From Rhizopus sp. PT2906 (lineage: Eukaryota; Mucoromycota; Mucoromycetes; Mucorales; Rhizopodaceae): DNA of 64,000 nucleotides. Shown one piece after another: positions 10,415 through 22,057 of this stretch. Within the stretch, counting starts at the first letter, position 1. Every line of letters starts with the position of its first letter. Location of the stretch: the NCBI GenBank assembly GCA_025529335.1, contig JAMYHX010000137.1:23702-87701 (forward strand), in the 5' to 3' direction. The position numbers and the translations under genes are program-made. A model generated the notes under the pieces. It was not told where the DNA came from and searched no databases. It saw only the letters and a program-made list of their open reading frames with translations.

Positions 10415-10835
10415 TTACAAAAGTGCTGTTGGTGAGTTATCAAGGCGTCTTGTACACCAAGCTTTCCATCGTTTAGGCATTAACCATGCCCACAATCTAA
10501 AGGCTATTGTGCAAAAATATCGCCATTGAAAGAGAATAGTACCAATAGAGACGAGCATAATGGTGTAAACTACTGTCTCTACCAAGATAAACACCACATA
10601 ATAATACCATGTATTTTCTACATTTCTCTTTGTAAACTCCGTCTATTCTATTCATTTTATGCGTACACTTACTTGAGAAATGAAACCAATGTAAAAATGC
10701 AGAAGTGACATGAACACTTGAAGAACCTGTTATAGCAAATATACAAATTCTCCAAAACCAAATAAAGGCTTTCTTGAGCTTTGTTTTATAGTCGCTTTTG
10801 GTGTTTTCTTGTAATAAAGCTGTATCCTCATTCAT
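10415..10835 (-). CDS. small multi-spanning membrane protein, unknown
   Basis: Two exons, complement(10673..10835, 10415..10617), 121 aa. The 55 bp intron joins FLHWFHFS to KNTWYYYVVFIL in phase. After a soluble, Lys-rich start (MNEDTALLQENTKSDYKTK) there are about three hydrophobic segments: AFIWFWRICIFAITGSSSVH, YYYVVFILVETVVYTIMLV and IGTILFQWRYFCTIAFRLWA, then a basic tail PKRWKAWCTRRL. I do not recognise the family. It is convergent with the preceding gene (39 bp gap) and divergent from TMEM234 with only 67 bp between start codons, suggesting a shared promoter; a (CT)n tract followed by a T run lies in that gap (about 10869-10896). Confidence 0.7.
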
Positions 10836-10902
10836 GGTTGAAGCGGAAGAAATAATTTGTATTTATTGTCTCTCTCTCTCTCTCTTTTTTTTTTTTCTGA
10901 TG

Positions 10903-11503
10903 ATGCCCGATTCTATTCGTAAGTGCGACCAAGTAGTGATAATAATCATAATAATAATTATATGACAAGGTCAACTCTTTGGGTTCATCCTCGTAGCTAT
11001 TTGTTGGGGATCAACAAATCCTTTGATTAAAAAGGGAAGTGCAGGGCTTGAAAAAGTTTCTGAACGATATCCTCAAGGTGGATTACAAAAGTGGTTTGCT
11101 GAAATAAAATATCTATTGACAAAATGGCAGGTAAAGAGTAATATAGAAATATCATTCATCATAAAATGCCCATCTATGAATAGTATCTAGTTCCATTAGT
11201 AATCAACTTGAGTGGGTCCATAGTCTATTATTATACCCTTGGAAAATCAGGTAAATATGATAACAATAATAATAAAAGAGCTGATTTAAACAAAAATAGA
11301 CATGTCGCTGGCTGTTCCCATTACCAATTCGCTTACATTCATATTTTCTCTATTAACAGGCTTACTCTTGGGTGAATCTATTGGTGGAAGAGGTAAAGCT
11401 TGTCTTTATTTAAACTCATTTACTCAATCCTTTATTCATAGATGCATGGCTAGGCATGGGTTTAGTCATTGTAGGTGTTGTCATTTGTGTCGGTGGAAAA
11501 TAA
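10903..11503 (+). CDS. TMEM234-like small membrane protein (DMT-type fold)
   Basis: Five exons, 10903..10918, 10970..11130, 11184..11250, 11300..11392, 11442..11503; 132 aa. Begins MPDSIRQLFGFILVAICWGSTNPLIKKGS and continues VPLVINLSGSIVYYYTLG, VPITNSLTFIFSLLTGLLLGE and LGMGLVIVGVVICVGG. This is the TMEM234 family: a four-helix protein resembling half of an EamA/DMT transporter, with the WGSTNP(L/F)(I/M)K start and the ALGE-like GLLLGE motif. Cellular role is poorly known. Exon 1 has only 16 coding bases. All splice phases agree and the length matches the family (about 130-160 aa). Confidence 0.88.
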
Positions 11504-11586
11504 AAAAAAAAAGAGTGAATTCTATAAATCCGACTCTGGCTTTAAACGCGTCTTTTGACAACTAACAAAAGGGTGATAGATTTATT

Positions 11587-12376
11587 CTAGTTATAGTATG
11601 CTTTCAAGGCTTCTCTTGATTTCTCTATTCTATCCATCAATTCTTGACACTCTTTTACTCCTTTCTTCCTATTTGCTCTTGCTGTCTGAAATTCAAAAGG
11701 ACAATTCACACCATCGAGTGCAATTAATGCCTGCATTAATATCTCGTATAGATATATGCCCAATGTCTCTGCTTCTTTTCTTTTTTGTTCTCCACTATCA
11801 ACATTTTGTAGGATACAGATGACCATCATATCAAACTCTTCAATCTTGTTTTTAGAGTTATTCACTTTTTCCATAATCTTTGATACTCTTGTCATATATC
11901 CAACTTCTTCAGGATTTCCAGACACTGTCAGTTTTGTTTGTTCCATCTATAGTCAAAGTCAGTTTATACAAGTCTTCCTCTTCAATCACTACTCACATTT
12001 GTCTTTTCTCCAAAAACATAGACAACAGAGCCTCTATAGATACCAACAGATGGTAAAGTAGCTGTATCATCCTTTATATTTGCTTATCCTAATTGGTTAC
12101 TTGAAAAGGGAGAGGAAAAGATATTGTGAACTTACCTCCTGAAACCTTGAGATTCATGATTGCTAAAGGTACTCCCGTGATTCTTTTACATCTTTCTTTC
12201 AAATCAGCTACTGTAAGTTGATTCATGGACAGCTGACCAAAGTCAACATCATAGTAAGTGTCTTCAAATGAAATGGTAATGGCATTATCAGCTTGGTTGG
12301 TATAGTTGTCTGATTTATGATGGTCTCTTTCAGTTGGAGATCGTTTAAAGTTGAGAAAAGAGCTGAAAGAGTTCAT
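11587..12376 (-). CDS. BAG-domain co-chaperone with ubiquitin-like domain (BAG1-like)
   Basis: Three exons, complement(12136..12376, 11997..12082, 11587..11946), 228 aa. Residues about 25-105 form a ubiquitin-like domain (ITISFEDTYYDVDFG, TVADLKERCKRITGVP, MNLKVSGANIKDDTATL); residues about 125-215 are a three-helix BAG domain (ISKIMEKVNN..., ...RKKGVKECQELMDRIE), which binds the Hsp70 ATPase domain and acts as nucleotide exchange factor. I chose the ATG at 12376; an upstream in-frame ATG at 12451 would add LKLFLFLFYERFFVFIFL, a possible signal anchor as in yeast Snl1, but the Ubl-BAG layout is closer to BAG1. Confidence 0.85.
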
Positions 12377-12517
12377 CAAGAATATAAAAACAAAAAAGCG
12401 TTCATAAAATAAAAATAAAAAAAGTTTTAGTTCCCTTTCTCTTATTGTCACACAAGGTACAATGTCTTTTCGTTGTTATGCAGCTCTTTATGAGTATATT
12501 TATTATAAAATAATCAG

Positions 12518-14136
12518 TTAGGAAGAGACAGTTGGCAACCTATCATTATCAGCAGGGCAGTGAACCTAAAGAATAGCATATTAGAATGCCACATTTATTA
12601 AAGAAAAAAAAAAAAGGTCCTTTTCTTACCTTCAGATCTTCATCAAATTTGATAATAGAAGGCTTCTGAGAATTCTTGAGGAATAGTTGATTCCAAAAAG
12701 TCTATGAAACAATATAAATTGAGATATTTATATAATGAATAAACCAATCTTACCTTGGCTATCCATTGATGACCTTTCAAACTAGGATGGAAACAATCGA
12801 GGTTGCTATAAAAAATTTATTAGATAAAGTATACAAAGAATGACACTTGTTATTACCTAAGAGCATCAACAGGGAAAGAAGATAGGTCAATTGGAGCAGG
12901 AGTGTACATGACCGCAAATGTTCCTCCAGGTTTTCCCGGATATTTTGCAGCAATTGCCTGTAGTTGCTGATTGTATCCTATCCACAACAGTCAGGAGCTA
13001 ATCAATTTGATTGTTATTCTTACCATCAGAGACAGCATCCATACTTGCCAAGCTATCTGCAGAACTGGAACAACTACATTCAAGTTTATTTTCCAATAAG
13101 CCATTGGGCTTACAATATTGAGTCTGACCAGCAGTTAGAGGAAAGACACCTGAAACTTTAAACGTTCCAACTAGAGATATATAGATCAGAGCTTAAGGTT
13201 CTGAATAAAAGAAAAAAGTAGTATCTTACGCAAGTTCACTACAGTTCTAGGAACCTCCTTTTGAATTCTTTGAATGGCAGCGTCCACGTATTTACCGTAG
13301 GCTTCTGGAGTGACGTATTGCGTCATTGAGCTGTTGCAAGAAGCGCATTGATCATTACCTTTCACAGCAGTCAGTAAAGATGTTTATTTATATATGAGAT
13401 TAACTTACTGCCTATTTGAATTGTAATCATCTTCCATGCAGTGTTATATCCATCAGATAAGAGGAACTGAGATTTGATGCCTAATTGACTATAGTTTATT
13501 ACAATAGCCTAGATGAAATGCTAGTTTCAACTTACGAGGAATAAGATAATCAAGTTCATAATCAAGGTTTACTGCCATTGCACCACTTTGAGCAGCATTT
13601 AAATTATCTCTTAGGGGTCGGTCTAACAAAAGTATTAGAGATATGATAAATTCAGTGAAAAGAAGAACTTACACATGGATAACGGTGGAGAGCACAAGGT
13701 TCCATAACATAACGAGGCAAGATGACTCAAGGTAGATGCGCCTTGTACTTTTGGGTTGTAATTCTTTATAAAATTTGCCAAAGTGACAGCCCCACTATCA
13801 CCACCAATACCGTAGCTGTTACCACGGAACTCCATCACTGAGCTAAAGTTTAAGATTCCAGTACCTCCGTCACCATTGTTGATACCCATCATGCCAAATC
13901 CAGCCATGATACTATGAGTATAAAAAGGTCAATATTCCATTTTAATATTTGTTTCTAATGTACCTATCGCCTAATGCAGCAACGATTTGGATATCATCAA
14001 CACGAAGATCAGTAATGTCCTTTGCTGTGCCATTTCTAGGAGCCAGCTTTGGACATTCAGAAATAGACGCGACATCGATAGCATTCACGCTTAGAGCAGC
14101 AATTGAGATCAAGGATATGAGCTTGAATAAGACCAT
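12518..14136 (-). CDS. secreted GDSL/SGNH lipase, phospholipase B1-like
   Basis: Ten exons: 13964..14136, 13673..13911, 13536..13622, 13409..13480, 13230..13358, 13024..13170, 12857..12977, 12754..12805, 12630..12701, 12518..12565 (complement); 379 aa. A signal peptide (VLFKLISLISIAALSVNA) is followed by the SGNH blocks: GDSIMAGFG (nucleophile Ser; the codon is split by intron 1), LNAAQSGA, IGSNDQCASC (block III G-x-N-D, created by splicing), and LDCFHPS (block V Asp/His). Probably hydrolyses ester bonds of lipids outside the cell. Four or more Cys pairs suggest disulfides. Every exon phase is consistent, which supports this unusually intron-rich model. Confidence 0.9.
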
Positions 14137-14406
14137 TGTATTGTTGGTTTTTTACAACAAGATGAATTTTTCATGAGATCTGCTTTACCTTTTATATATT
14201 TATACTAGAAGAAGACGAGTAATACAGATTATACAGAGGAACTTCCTTACTTAATGTTGCTCGTGTATTTCTCAAAGGAAAAGATTGCCATTACATTTTT
14301 GTGTTATTGTCGTGTATTTTACCCATTGACAACTCCTTTCCCTTCATGCACCTGATGTTCTCGCATTAATGTGACCTTTTGTCTTTTTAAGCTGCTTTTA
14401 TTCTTT

Positions 14407-14442
<36 letters not shown>

Positions 14443-15549
14443 TGGTTGTAGGCATGTATCTGCATTACTCTGTACTGTAGATGAAATTAAAGCATATCGA
14501 GGTTTCGTTGACAATCAATTGGCATTGAATCAAGACTGTAAGCTCATGTCATTTTGTTGTTAAATGTGAAGGATAAGGGTAATTCTTTATTTTCCCAAGG
14601 GACCAAAAATGTAATAAACCTTTGTAATCTTTTTTTCAGGCTAACTTTGTTATCATGACCCTGAATAATGATCTGCGTGCGCGCGTATACAAATTAGTGA
14701 CACTTTCCATTGCTGTTCAGTTTATGAAATCACAATCATTACTCCAATAATAAAAATCCTTTTTCACTTTCTATGTAACTCTGGAAAAGACAAGCCAAGA
14801 GCTCAAGTGGCCAAGTCATTCCGCGTTACACCTGAGTAGCGATGATCGGATGTGCATGACTGTTGTCACAGTCTTACAGACAATTGTAACCATATGTAAC
14901 CAAAAAGGGGAGTGTATATTTTAATAGACTTATAGTACAACTTTTCTCCTTTTTTGGCTCTACTTGCCAATCTATCGAGCTTTCCATAGAGAGGCTTTCT
15001 CCATTGCAATATAAGTTACTACATCGTGCTTCATAAATATTCTGGTCACCTTTGAAAAGATTCTGAACACATATAAAGCGTCCTGGCAAATTCTTCTTCA
15101 AGGGATACCTGCTTCAAGTACACTGCCAAGTTTCGCGTGTAGCAATTATGAGGCCAATCGCATATTTGAAAGACCAAAATGGTCAGCAAACAAAGCAAAA
15201 AGTCAAATTTTCTTTGCTGTCGATACACCACTGTACATCTGCAGCATAGGTCTCTTCTTCTTTTGTCTTTGTTCACCTTGCTCTGTTTTTGTTAGAAGGA
15301 GGCATGTTTAGATATGTTCTTTGTAGTCGAGACTGTGATATTCATGTACTTATAAATGAATAACTGTGTAGAATCAACAGACAGCAGTTACTATTAAATA
15401 GAGATACCTGCTCTGTATCTTTAATCGGATGCCATGCACCAAGCTTACACATATGTATAAATAGGAAGTTTTTAAGTTGAATAATAAGTTTATTGTTGGT
15501 ATACAGCGTGTAGATTTGTTGGGTATTTTTTTTATAATCAACTTGGCTG
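14137..15549. other. intergenic stretch with (TG)15 microsatellite
   Basis: No gene assigned. 14411-14440 is a (TG)15 repeat. On the minus strand between about 15310 and 14870 there are overlapping open frames; one begins MPPSNKNRAR and a neighbouring frame reads KEEETYAADVQWCID before a stop, which could be the start of a decayed gene, but frames do not join cleanly. The rest is AT-rich without coding signal. Confidence 0.4.
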
Positions 15550-18126
15550 TCATTTTAAGTTTGACAATAGTTGGTATCGTCCATCCGCCATGAGTTCCAA
15601 GATACCTTTTTGCGTCCAAAAATTCATACATTCTACTACCACTTTCTTCTTAATTCCTAATCTAGTCGCTATGTCATCCTTTGTTAATGCTGTGCCTAGA
15701 AAATAGAATAAGATGACTTGAAATGGTAGCAAGTGTGGTACGTGCCTTCATGTTCGTAAAGTGAAATGATTACCGCAGCTTCTGGTTGAACCTCGAGTTC
15801 TTGTTTGCCAGATTGAAATTCTAACTCTATTGAAACAGTACCCAATGAAGGTAAAAATTTTAACCTTCTCGAAGCCTTCTTTCTCCCATACTCTGCCATG
15901 TAATCCTTCATAAGCCTAGATTTGCATGAATATAAATATATATTGAATAATCAAGGGTGAGTGTACCTTTTCTGATGGGGCCAATATTCCATTATGTTGT
16001 GAGTGTCATCATTATCTTCAGATTCATCACCATCACCACTATCATTATTGCCTGGCCAGTACTTTCGTGATACAATTAGAGAACGGAAGGAATTATCTAT
16101 GGCTTCGTTTTCATGGATCATCTTGTCGATTCGTTTACTTTCTGCCACATCTTTAAGCATGATATCACAGCGAATGAACATATCTGGAGGAAAGTTCATC
16201 TTTATTATTTCCAAACGAAGTATCTCTTCTTCAGTATCATAGTCTTTTGTCTTCAACAGTATTTCTCCCAATCTATCCCCATATGCTATCACAAAGTCCT
16301 TTACTGATTTGCACATACTGATCAACAGTGCTGCCATATCGGATGATTTTGCTTTCAACTTTTCCAATTTTTCTATTTCTCCATGTTTTGATTGCAAGGT
16401 CAAAAAGATAGAATGACAGCTTACCTAGCATGTGTTCTCTATCTGGTATCTTTTCCTTTTGCGTCTTTCCATTACTTAATTCATCAATTGCAAATACGTA
16501 GGGTTCATCATCATTTGCTCGTAACTGAATGTCATAGTTTTCAGGATTTCTAATGATAGTAACAACTCCTTGCGCCACGTCCTTACGATATTCCCTAAAG
16601 TGATGTTTTTAGTTATCAGTAAAAGATGTTTATCGTGAAACTTGCCTTATATATCTTTGTATTGTATCAGTTACTGTCAATAATATCTTACACGAAGGAT
16701 CAATCTGCCTTAAACATTGTACACATGCTGCATAATATTCCAATATACTTGTAGTAGACACGCTTAGTTGAAGAAGTCGAATTTTTATCCTATGATGGTC
16801 ATTAGTAAAGTTCAGATAGTGCCACGGGCAAACCATACTCTTGTAGTAGTTTTTTTTCCAAGTCATCCAAGTAGCCTCGTTTGTCCACAGTAATCTAATA
16901 CAGGATTGTCAGAAAAAAAAAAAGAGTTTGACTATATTATGTCTACCTTTAAATCCAAGATGGCATCGTTCGTTTCAGGAATATCCAAAATAGTATCAAG
17001 TATATTTCCAATTCTGGAGAAGAGTGAGTATCTAAGCCAGTATTATGTGTAAAGAGGGCATACCTATATTGATATATTGACTCATATAACACATGCTCTG
17101 CTCTTAGTTTTAACCTCAAGAAATCATACCAATCGGCATCTTGCATCAAACCAAATAACGTGAATAATAGTCTTGGAGAAAGAGTTATATATCGTATTAC
17201 CTTCATCATTCGATCTTGACATAATATGTGAGATCCATGGTAATACTATCGCATGTAACCATTTCAACTGAACATTGACCAACGATAGACTGTACTCCTC
17301 TTCCCATTCCTTTGCCCTTAGCCTTTCATCCATTATATCTTTTAGAATACTTGTCCAGCTTGGTGCAAGTGATAGCGCATTTAGTTTTTTGCATAACTCC
17401 TGAATCCTTTCAATATTTGATTGAAGATGTTCGATATCAACGTGTTTATTGCTATCCTGTCCAATTGTCCATAATTCTACATCTTTTAGAGTTAAATCGA
17501 ATTGATCATCATCCAATATTGCTTTTCTAGTAACATTATCAAGGAATTCATTGCCAAGATTAAAAATATCGGTTATTCTAGGCAAATCTGTGTCTAGTAT
17601 CAGACGACATCGCCTTTCTAGATCCTTGCCCTGATACTTAAAATTAGGTGCAAATAGATGAGCAAATGATACAGCAGTCGACAGTTTCAAGGTGAACATC
17701 ATGTCTATATCTTGCAATAGCGTTTGATAACATAACTTTTGCGCGTCATAAAAATGAAAGGACGCTGACTTGTTTATGATATCTGTAGTCGTCTCTTTTA
17801 CAAACTGTTTCAAGTCATTAGAAGCACTAGAATATATATATTTATGAGTGAATGTTCACAATCAGGTTAAAGAGTGTACAAACACTGATAGATCTATCGA
17901 GAGTTCTATTTGTATTTGCTCATAAATGTTGTTCACCAGCTGAATGAAAAGTGTCATCACTTGTTCATTGTCATTACGCTTTTTCTATCCATACTTGGAA
18001 CGTGAGTTCATGATCTACTCAGTCACTCTACAATCAACCAACCATGTATGTTTTCTCCCAACGATGTAATAGATTAGTGAGTGAGTCTCGCAAGTAATTT
18101 GTAGAATTCTTAATTGGCTGCATCAT
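15550..18126 (-). CDS. APC2: anaphase-promoting complex subunit 2 (cullin-like)
   Basis: Eleven exons (complement): 18043..18126, 17884..17984, 17201..17826, 17064..17139, 16947..17013, 16839..16894, 16646..16789, 16425..16594, 15967..16372, 15746..15915, 15550..15695; 681 aa. Scaffold of the APC/C ubiquitin ligase, binding the RING subunit APC11. Recognisable blocks: RLLQLSVSTTSILEYYAACVQ, LRQIDPSCKILLTVTDTIQRYIREYRKD, the cullin-homology region CDIMLKDVAESKRID and SRKYWP, RRLKFLPSLGTVSIELEF, and a winged-helix end TKDDIATRLGIKKKVV. Two introns use GC donors (15696-15745 and 16595-16645, the latter GCAAGT). Shorter than human APC2 (822). The first exon (MMQPIKNSTNYLRD) is inferred from frame and splice phase and is the least certain part. 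Confidence 0.88.
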
Positions 18127-18184
18127 TCAATATAGAAATAAAAAGGAAAAAACAATTTTATTTAGATTATTACTACTATTATTA

Positions 18185-21100
18185 TTACAGCTCTTCTATC
18201 TCAACAGTTTCAGTTGGTATATTTACGGTCAAGGTCACTTCATCATGACTACTTAGATCAAGAGAGACTACAGACATATCTTTATCATTGCTCTTTTCAG
18301 CCTTTTCTTCTTCTTCTTCTTCTTCTTCTTCTTGACTGTCATCCTTTTGTTTGGGTACAGATGAACGAGGTGATGTTGGGCAAGATGGTGAGAGCGATCT
18401 AGCCGAAGCATTCAGGGTTGAATCAATCAGATTAGACAGAGTAGATCTATCAATATCGATAGATAGATCAGCTGGAGACCAGCGTTTGGCTAGATGTTGC
18501 TGTAAGAGTGCCTCTGAACGCGCTTGTGCTTCTTTCATCCTTCTGTCTCTTTCAAATTCAGTCCATTTCTTCATTGTTATCTGCGAAGAATCAAATTCTC
18601 CTTCCTTATCTCCATGATTGTCCTTGCCTTCGCCTTGCACCTTTCGTGTTTCACCCCAGGTAAAGTCATCAAAGTGCCAATACGCATAGGAAGGAAGAAC
18701 AAAGTTCCAGATGGGTAAGCTGAATAGGTAGATGATCATCCAGCCCACATACACGAGTTTTCTACTGGTCATGACAATCAAGACTGCAGGAAGACCTAGG
18801 ATAAGTGCTAGCAAAATCAAGGAAAGAACTGCTGGTTGTCCTAGTATAGCCATCACGATGAGGTATAGTGTAAATGAGATGGCTGCAGGTAAAGCCAATG
18901 TACCGACCAGTTCCATAAATACTACAAACTGCATTGAGAAACAAAACGTGCCACAAAGGTCGCGAACGAAGACAAGCTCCATCAGGTTATGAATTGTCGA
19001 GTTAATCCAACGTCTTCGTTGAGACAAGAGAACCATAAATGAATCAGGTACAACAGTCTTGCATACTGCTTGAGGCACAAACAGCATCTTTCGACGAGGA
19101 AATGTCTTGAGCATTAAAGTGGACAAATATCTGTCTTCACCCAGTAACAGCAGATTCTTTTTGTGAAGTGTGTCGACTACATTTTCAGAGTAATGTTCGA
19201 TGATATCAGGATTAGCCAAAATAGGAACCCAGTGTCCGTTATTTCCTTTGGGAGCCTTGATTCGATACATACAAAAGCAGCCAGGTAAACAAGTGACGTT
19301 TCCGAATATAGACTCAAAAGCTTTACTTTGGTGATGAGAAATGTAATACTCAAAGACTAGTTGAAATGTTAGAAAGACCACTTTATGTGTAAATGTGTCT
19401 TGGTTTACCTTGAATCATAGAGACCCAACTGTCTGTCTTGTTTCCTATCTTTGTCTCACCACAGAGACCCATCACTTCAGGATCGTTAACCATACAGCTT
19501 ACAAGTCGAGAGAGAGCATCTGGGTACACCTTTGTATCTGCATCCACCATGAGAACAATTTCGTATTCATCAGGACTTACGCCTGTGATGCGCCAGATGT
19601 TTGAAAAGAATTCATATTCGAGTTCTGTCATTCTTTCATTAAACATGACCTTTTGTAAAAAGGACATCAAGATGACCTGAGAATCTCTTTTACCACGATT
19701 ACCAGGCTTGGCTTCTCTGTCCTGTTCTTCTGGTGTACCGCATTTGACGATCGTGATCATCGGAACTCGTTGCTGAGCGACCGTATCAACCGTGTTATTG
19801 TCGTATCGATAATAGCCTGCGTAGACCTTGGCCATGTTGTGTCGTTTAGTGCCGTCTGCAATAGCAATATATGAGTTGGCCTCTACTTCATCTGGTTCAA
19901 TCAAGAAGCCCTCCATCATGGATAGACATATATCTGGAGTAGACATTGAGTTACCGTGTCCGGTAATCATACCATCCGCTATGACAAGTATGAGCTTGTG
20001 AGAGTTTGGATAGTCTGTTGTCGCAATCGAATCCAGCGTTGTACGTAGTCCATCCTCGCCTTCAGAGTAGCAAGTAACCAAACAAATCGTATGAGCCAAA
20101 GGAAATCCAAAGGGCATGTAATCTGGAAGAGGTTGAGGTACAGTATAAGGAGAAAGCTTTTGAGAGCACTCCTTGAGTAACTGGGATGTTATCTGTGTCT
20201 TGGATGAAGTGGATGTAATGGATGATCGATGAGACAAAGGCGAACCTGTGCAACTTCGACTTCTTTCAGATATAGAGCCATTCAGTCTGGTGTAGGACCG
20301 CTCATAAGCGCTTGAGCGGAATACTCTGGATCTAAACAAGCAAAAACCAATGTCAAAAACTCAAGTCTATTTTTATACTATTGCCACACATTTTACCCTA
20401 AAGACTGTGTCCATATCATACTGGCTGATCTATCATTTGGATTGAAATGCATTGACCCAGCATCTGGTTGTGTAAATCGAGATTTCTTGGGTATGATGGA
20501 AGCTTTTTTGGCTGCATAAGCAGAGGCTGGCTTATGAAGATTAGATTTCGATTCGCCTGAGCCGTTCTGGTAAGGTGATCGAGCAGGTACGTTTATGCCA
20601 GCTGTCCAATTCTCGATTTCCCTATCACGACGCATTCTATCTTTGTATGATTTGCCCTCCTTGAAATTTCCAAGTTTCCATGAAAGAAACCAGCCAAAGA
20701 CAACAGCAAGAAAGAACTTGATGAGAATAACACCGAGGATGACGATCAGAGACGTGTACAGTACAACATCAGAGGTCATGCAACCTACACTCTTTGTATC
20801 TATCTCGCCAACCTTGATCAGACTTTTTAAACATCTCGCTTCAGTCCTCCAGGGTATACTCTCAGATCTGTGAGTGACAACTCTATGAGTGATATCTTGT
20901 CCACCAAAGGAGGCTATGTCTTGAATCATTGCTTGTATGAGACCATCTTTGGGAACATCAAATAGAGAAAGAGGCAATGATCGTAACAGATTTAGATTTA
21001 AAACATGACTAAGGATTAAAAGAAAGTGTTACTAACTATATCAATAATTTTAGCTTTTGTACGTGTTTTACCCATTGTATACAGCTAGATGCGATGTACT

Positions 21101-22057
21101 ATTGACATCGTTCCAATCATAATAAATTCTTCCGGCCTTATCATAGTTTCCTTCTGAGTTTATTATTCCTGTTGTCCTTAGTTCCTTGAAGGTGGTCATT
21201 GCTGAAGAAGATAGATGACAAGCTGTATGGTTTACGTAAAGTGAAGGATCGGGAGGTGTATAGCTTTTATCAATCAATTGACAAGGAAAGTAAGAAGGCA
21301 ACGAGCCTTCTCCAACAACAGAGCCTTTTGATTTTGGCGTGATAACTGAAGCGCAGTGTCCGTTTATACTTTGAAATAGAAATGATGCATCCATACCACC
21401 TGCATTGATTGGCTCATATATAACGTTTGTAGGCACTTTTGAAATCCCTGGGATGGGCGGATGATTATTCCAGGATGCCAGCATGTAGGCCCACCCATGA
21501 ATGATCACGTATCCATTATTTATCGAATACAGTCTAAAGCTGAGAGGAGGTCTCGGGCATACAACCTGTGTGAATCCAAAGGTTAAGAAACCGACAAAGG
21601 CCATAATCATCAAAATGATGACAACAAGGCCAATTTTTTCTCGAAATGCCATTTGAGCATTCTTATCCTTTTTGCCAATCACTTTTAGAATTGTTGGTGA
21701 ACAACAGCAGGTGATCAAGTAACAGTAAATTTGCCAGATACTTAGTCTTTTGTGTGACTCGTCGACTGAACTACAAATGCCTTCCGCTGCCCTTTTTTCG
21801 TCATAATCGTGTGCTAAGATGCTTCTGCGAATGGCTGATCGTTGATTGGAGCCATGTATATCGTCCAATGGGTCGTAATAAGCTTCGTTTTTTGCTTCAA
21901 TGTGTCGTTTTGTGTGGTATTGTGGATGATGTTGATTGAAGCGACTGCGCTCAGGCCGTATCATTGATGAAGTGCGCTTTTTGGTTGCACCACTGCTTGT
22001 GTATGTCTGGATGTCAAAATTAGTAGATATGGATATATCCTTAAACGTAAAGTCCAT
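18185..22057 (-). CDS. chitin synthase, class IV (Chs3-like)
   Basis: Four exons, complement(21072..22057, 20397..21008, 19409..20331, 18185..19356), 1230 aa, close to yeast Chs3 (1165). Plasma-membrane GT2 enzyme polymerising UDP-GlcNAc into cell-wall chitin. Order: basic N-terminal cytosolic part, TM VVIILMIMAFVGFLTFGF, an extracytoplasmic cytochrome-b5-like region (YVIIHGWAYMLASW...HTACH), a second TM at about residue 370-400, then the GT2 domain with VDADTKVYPDAL, EDRYLSTL and QRRRWINSTIHNL (catalytic EDR and QRRRW), followed by several TM helices. The C-terminal about 130 residues are cytosolic, with an E9 run coded by a CTT repeat (18302-18333 region). All exon phases agree. Confidence 0.94.

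Noticed and set aside
12377..12451. Upstream ATG of the BAG gene giving a Snl1-like membrane anchor
   Set aside because: The extension is coded by A/T homopolymer-rich leader-like sequence and the Ubl-BAG layout fits the downstream start better; not fully excluded.
14411..14440. (TG)15 tract as a functional Z-DNA or recombination element
   Set aside because: Ordinary microsatellite; nothing else supports a function.
14780..14840. Possible tRNA (GTGGCCAAG-like A-box)
   Set aside because: No matching B-box or acceptor-stem pairing could be found; no tRNA gene supported anywhere in the window.
16595..16645. Reading APC2 intron 7 as a GT-AG intron
   Set aside because: No GT donor keeps RYIR joined to EYRKDVAQG; GCAAGT gives an exact in-frame join.
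18302..18333. TTC repeat as a separate repeat element
   Set aside because: It encodes the Glu run in the chitin synthase tail and stays in frame.
20595..20873. Plus-strand ORF inside the chitin synthase gene
   Set aside because: Antisense shadow; the opposite frame is conserved chitin synthase sequence.
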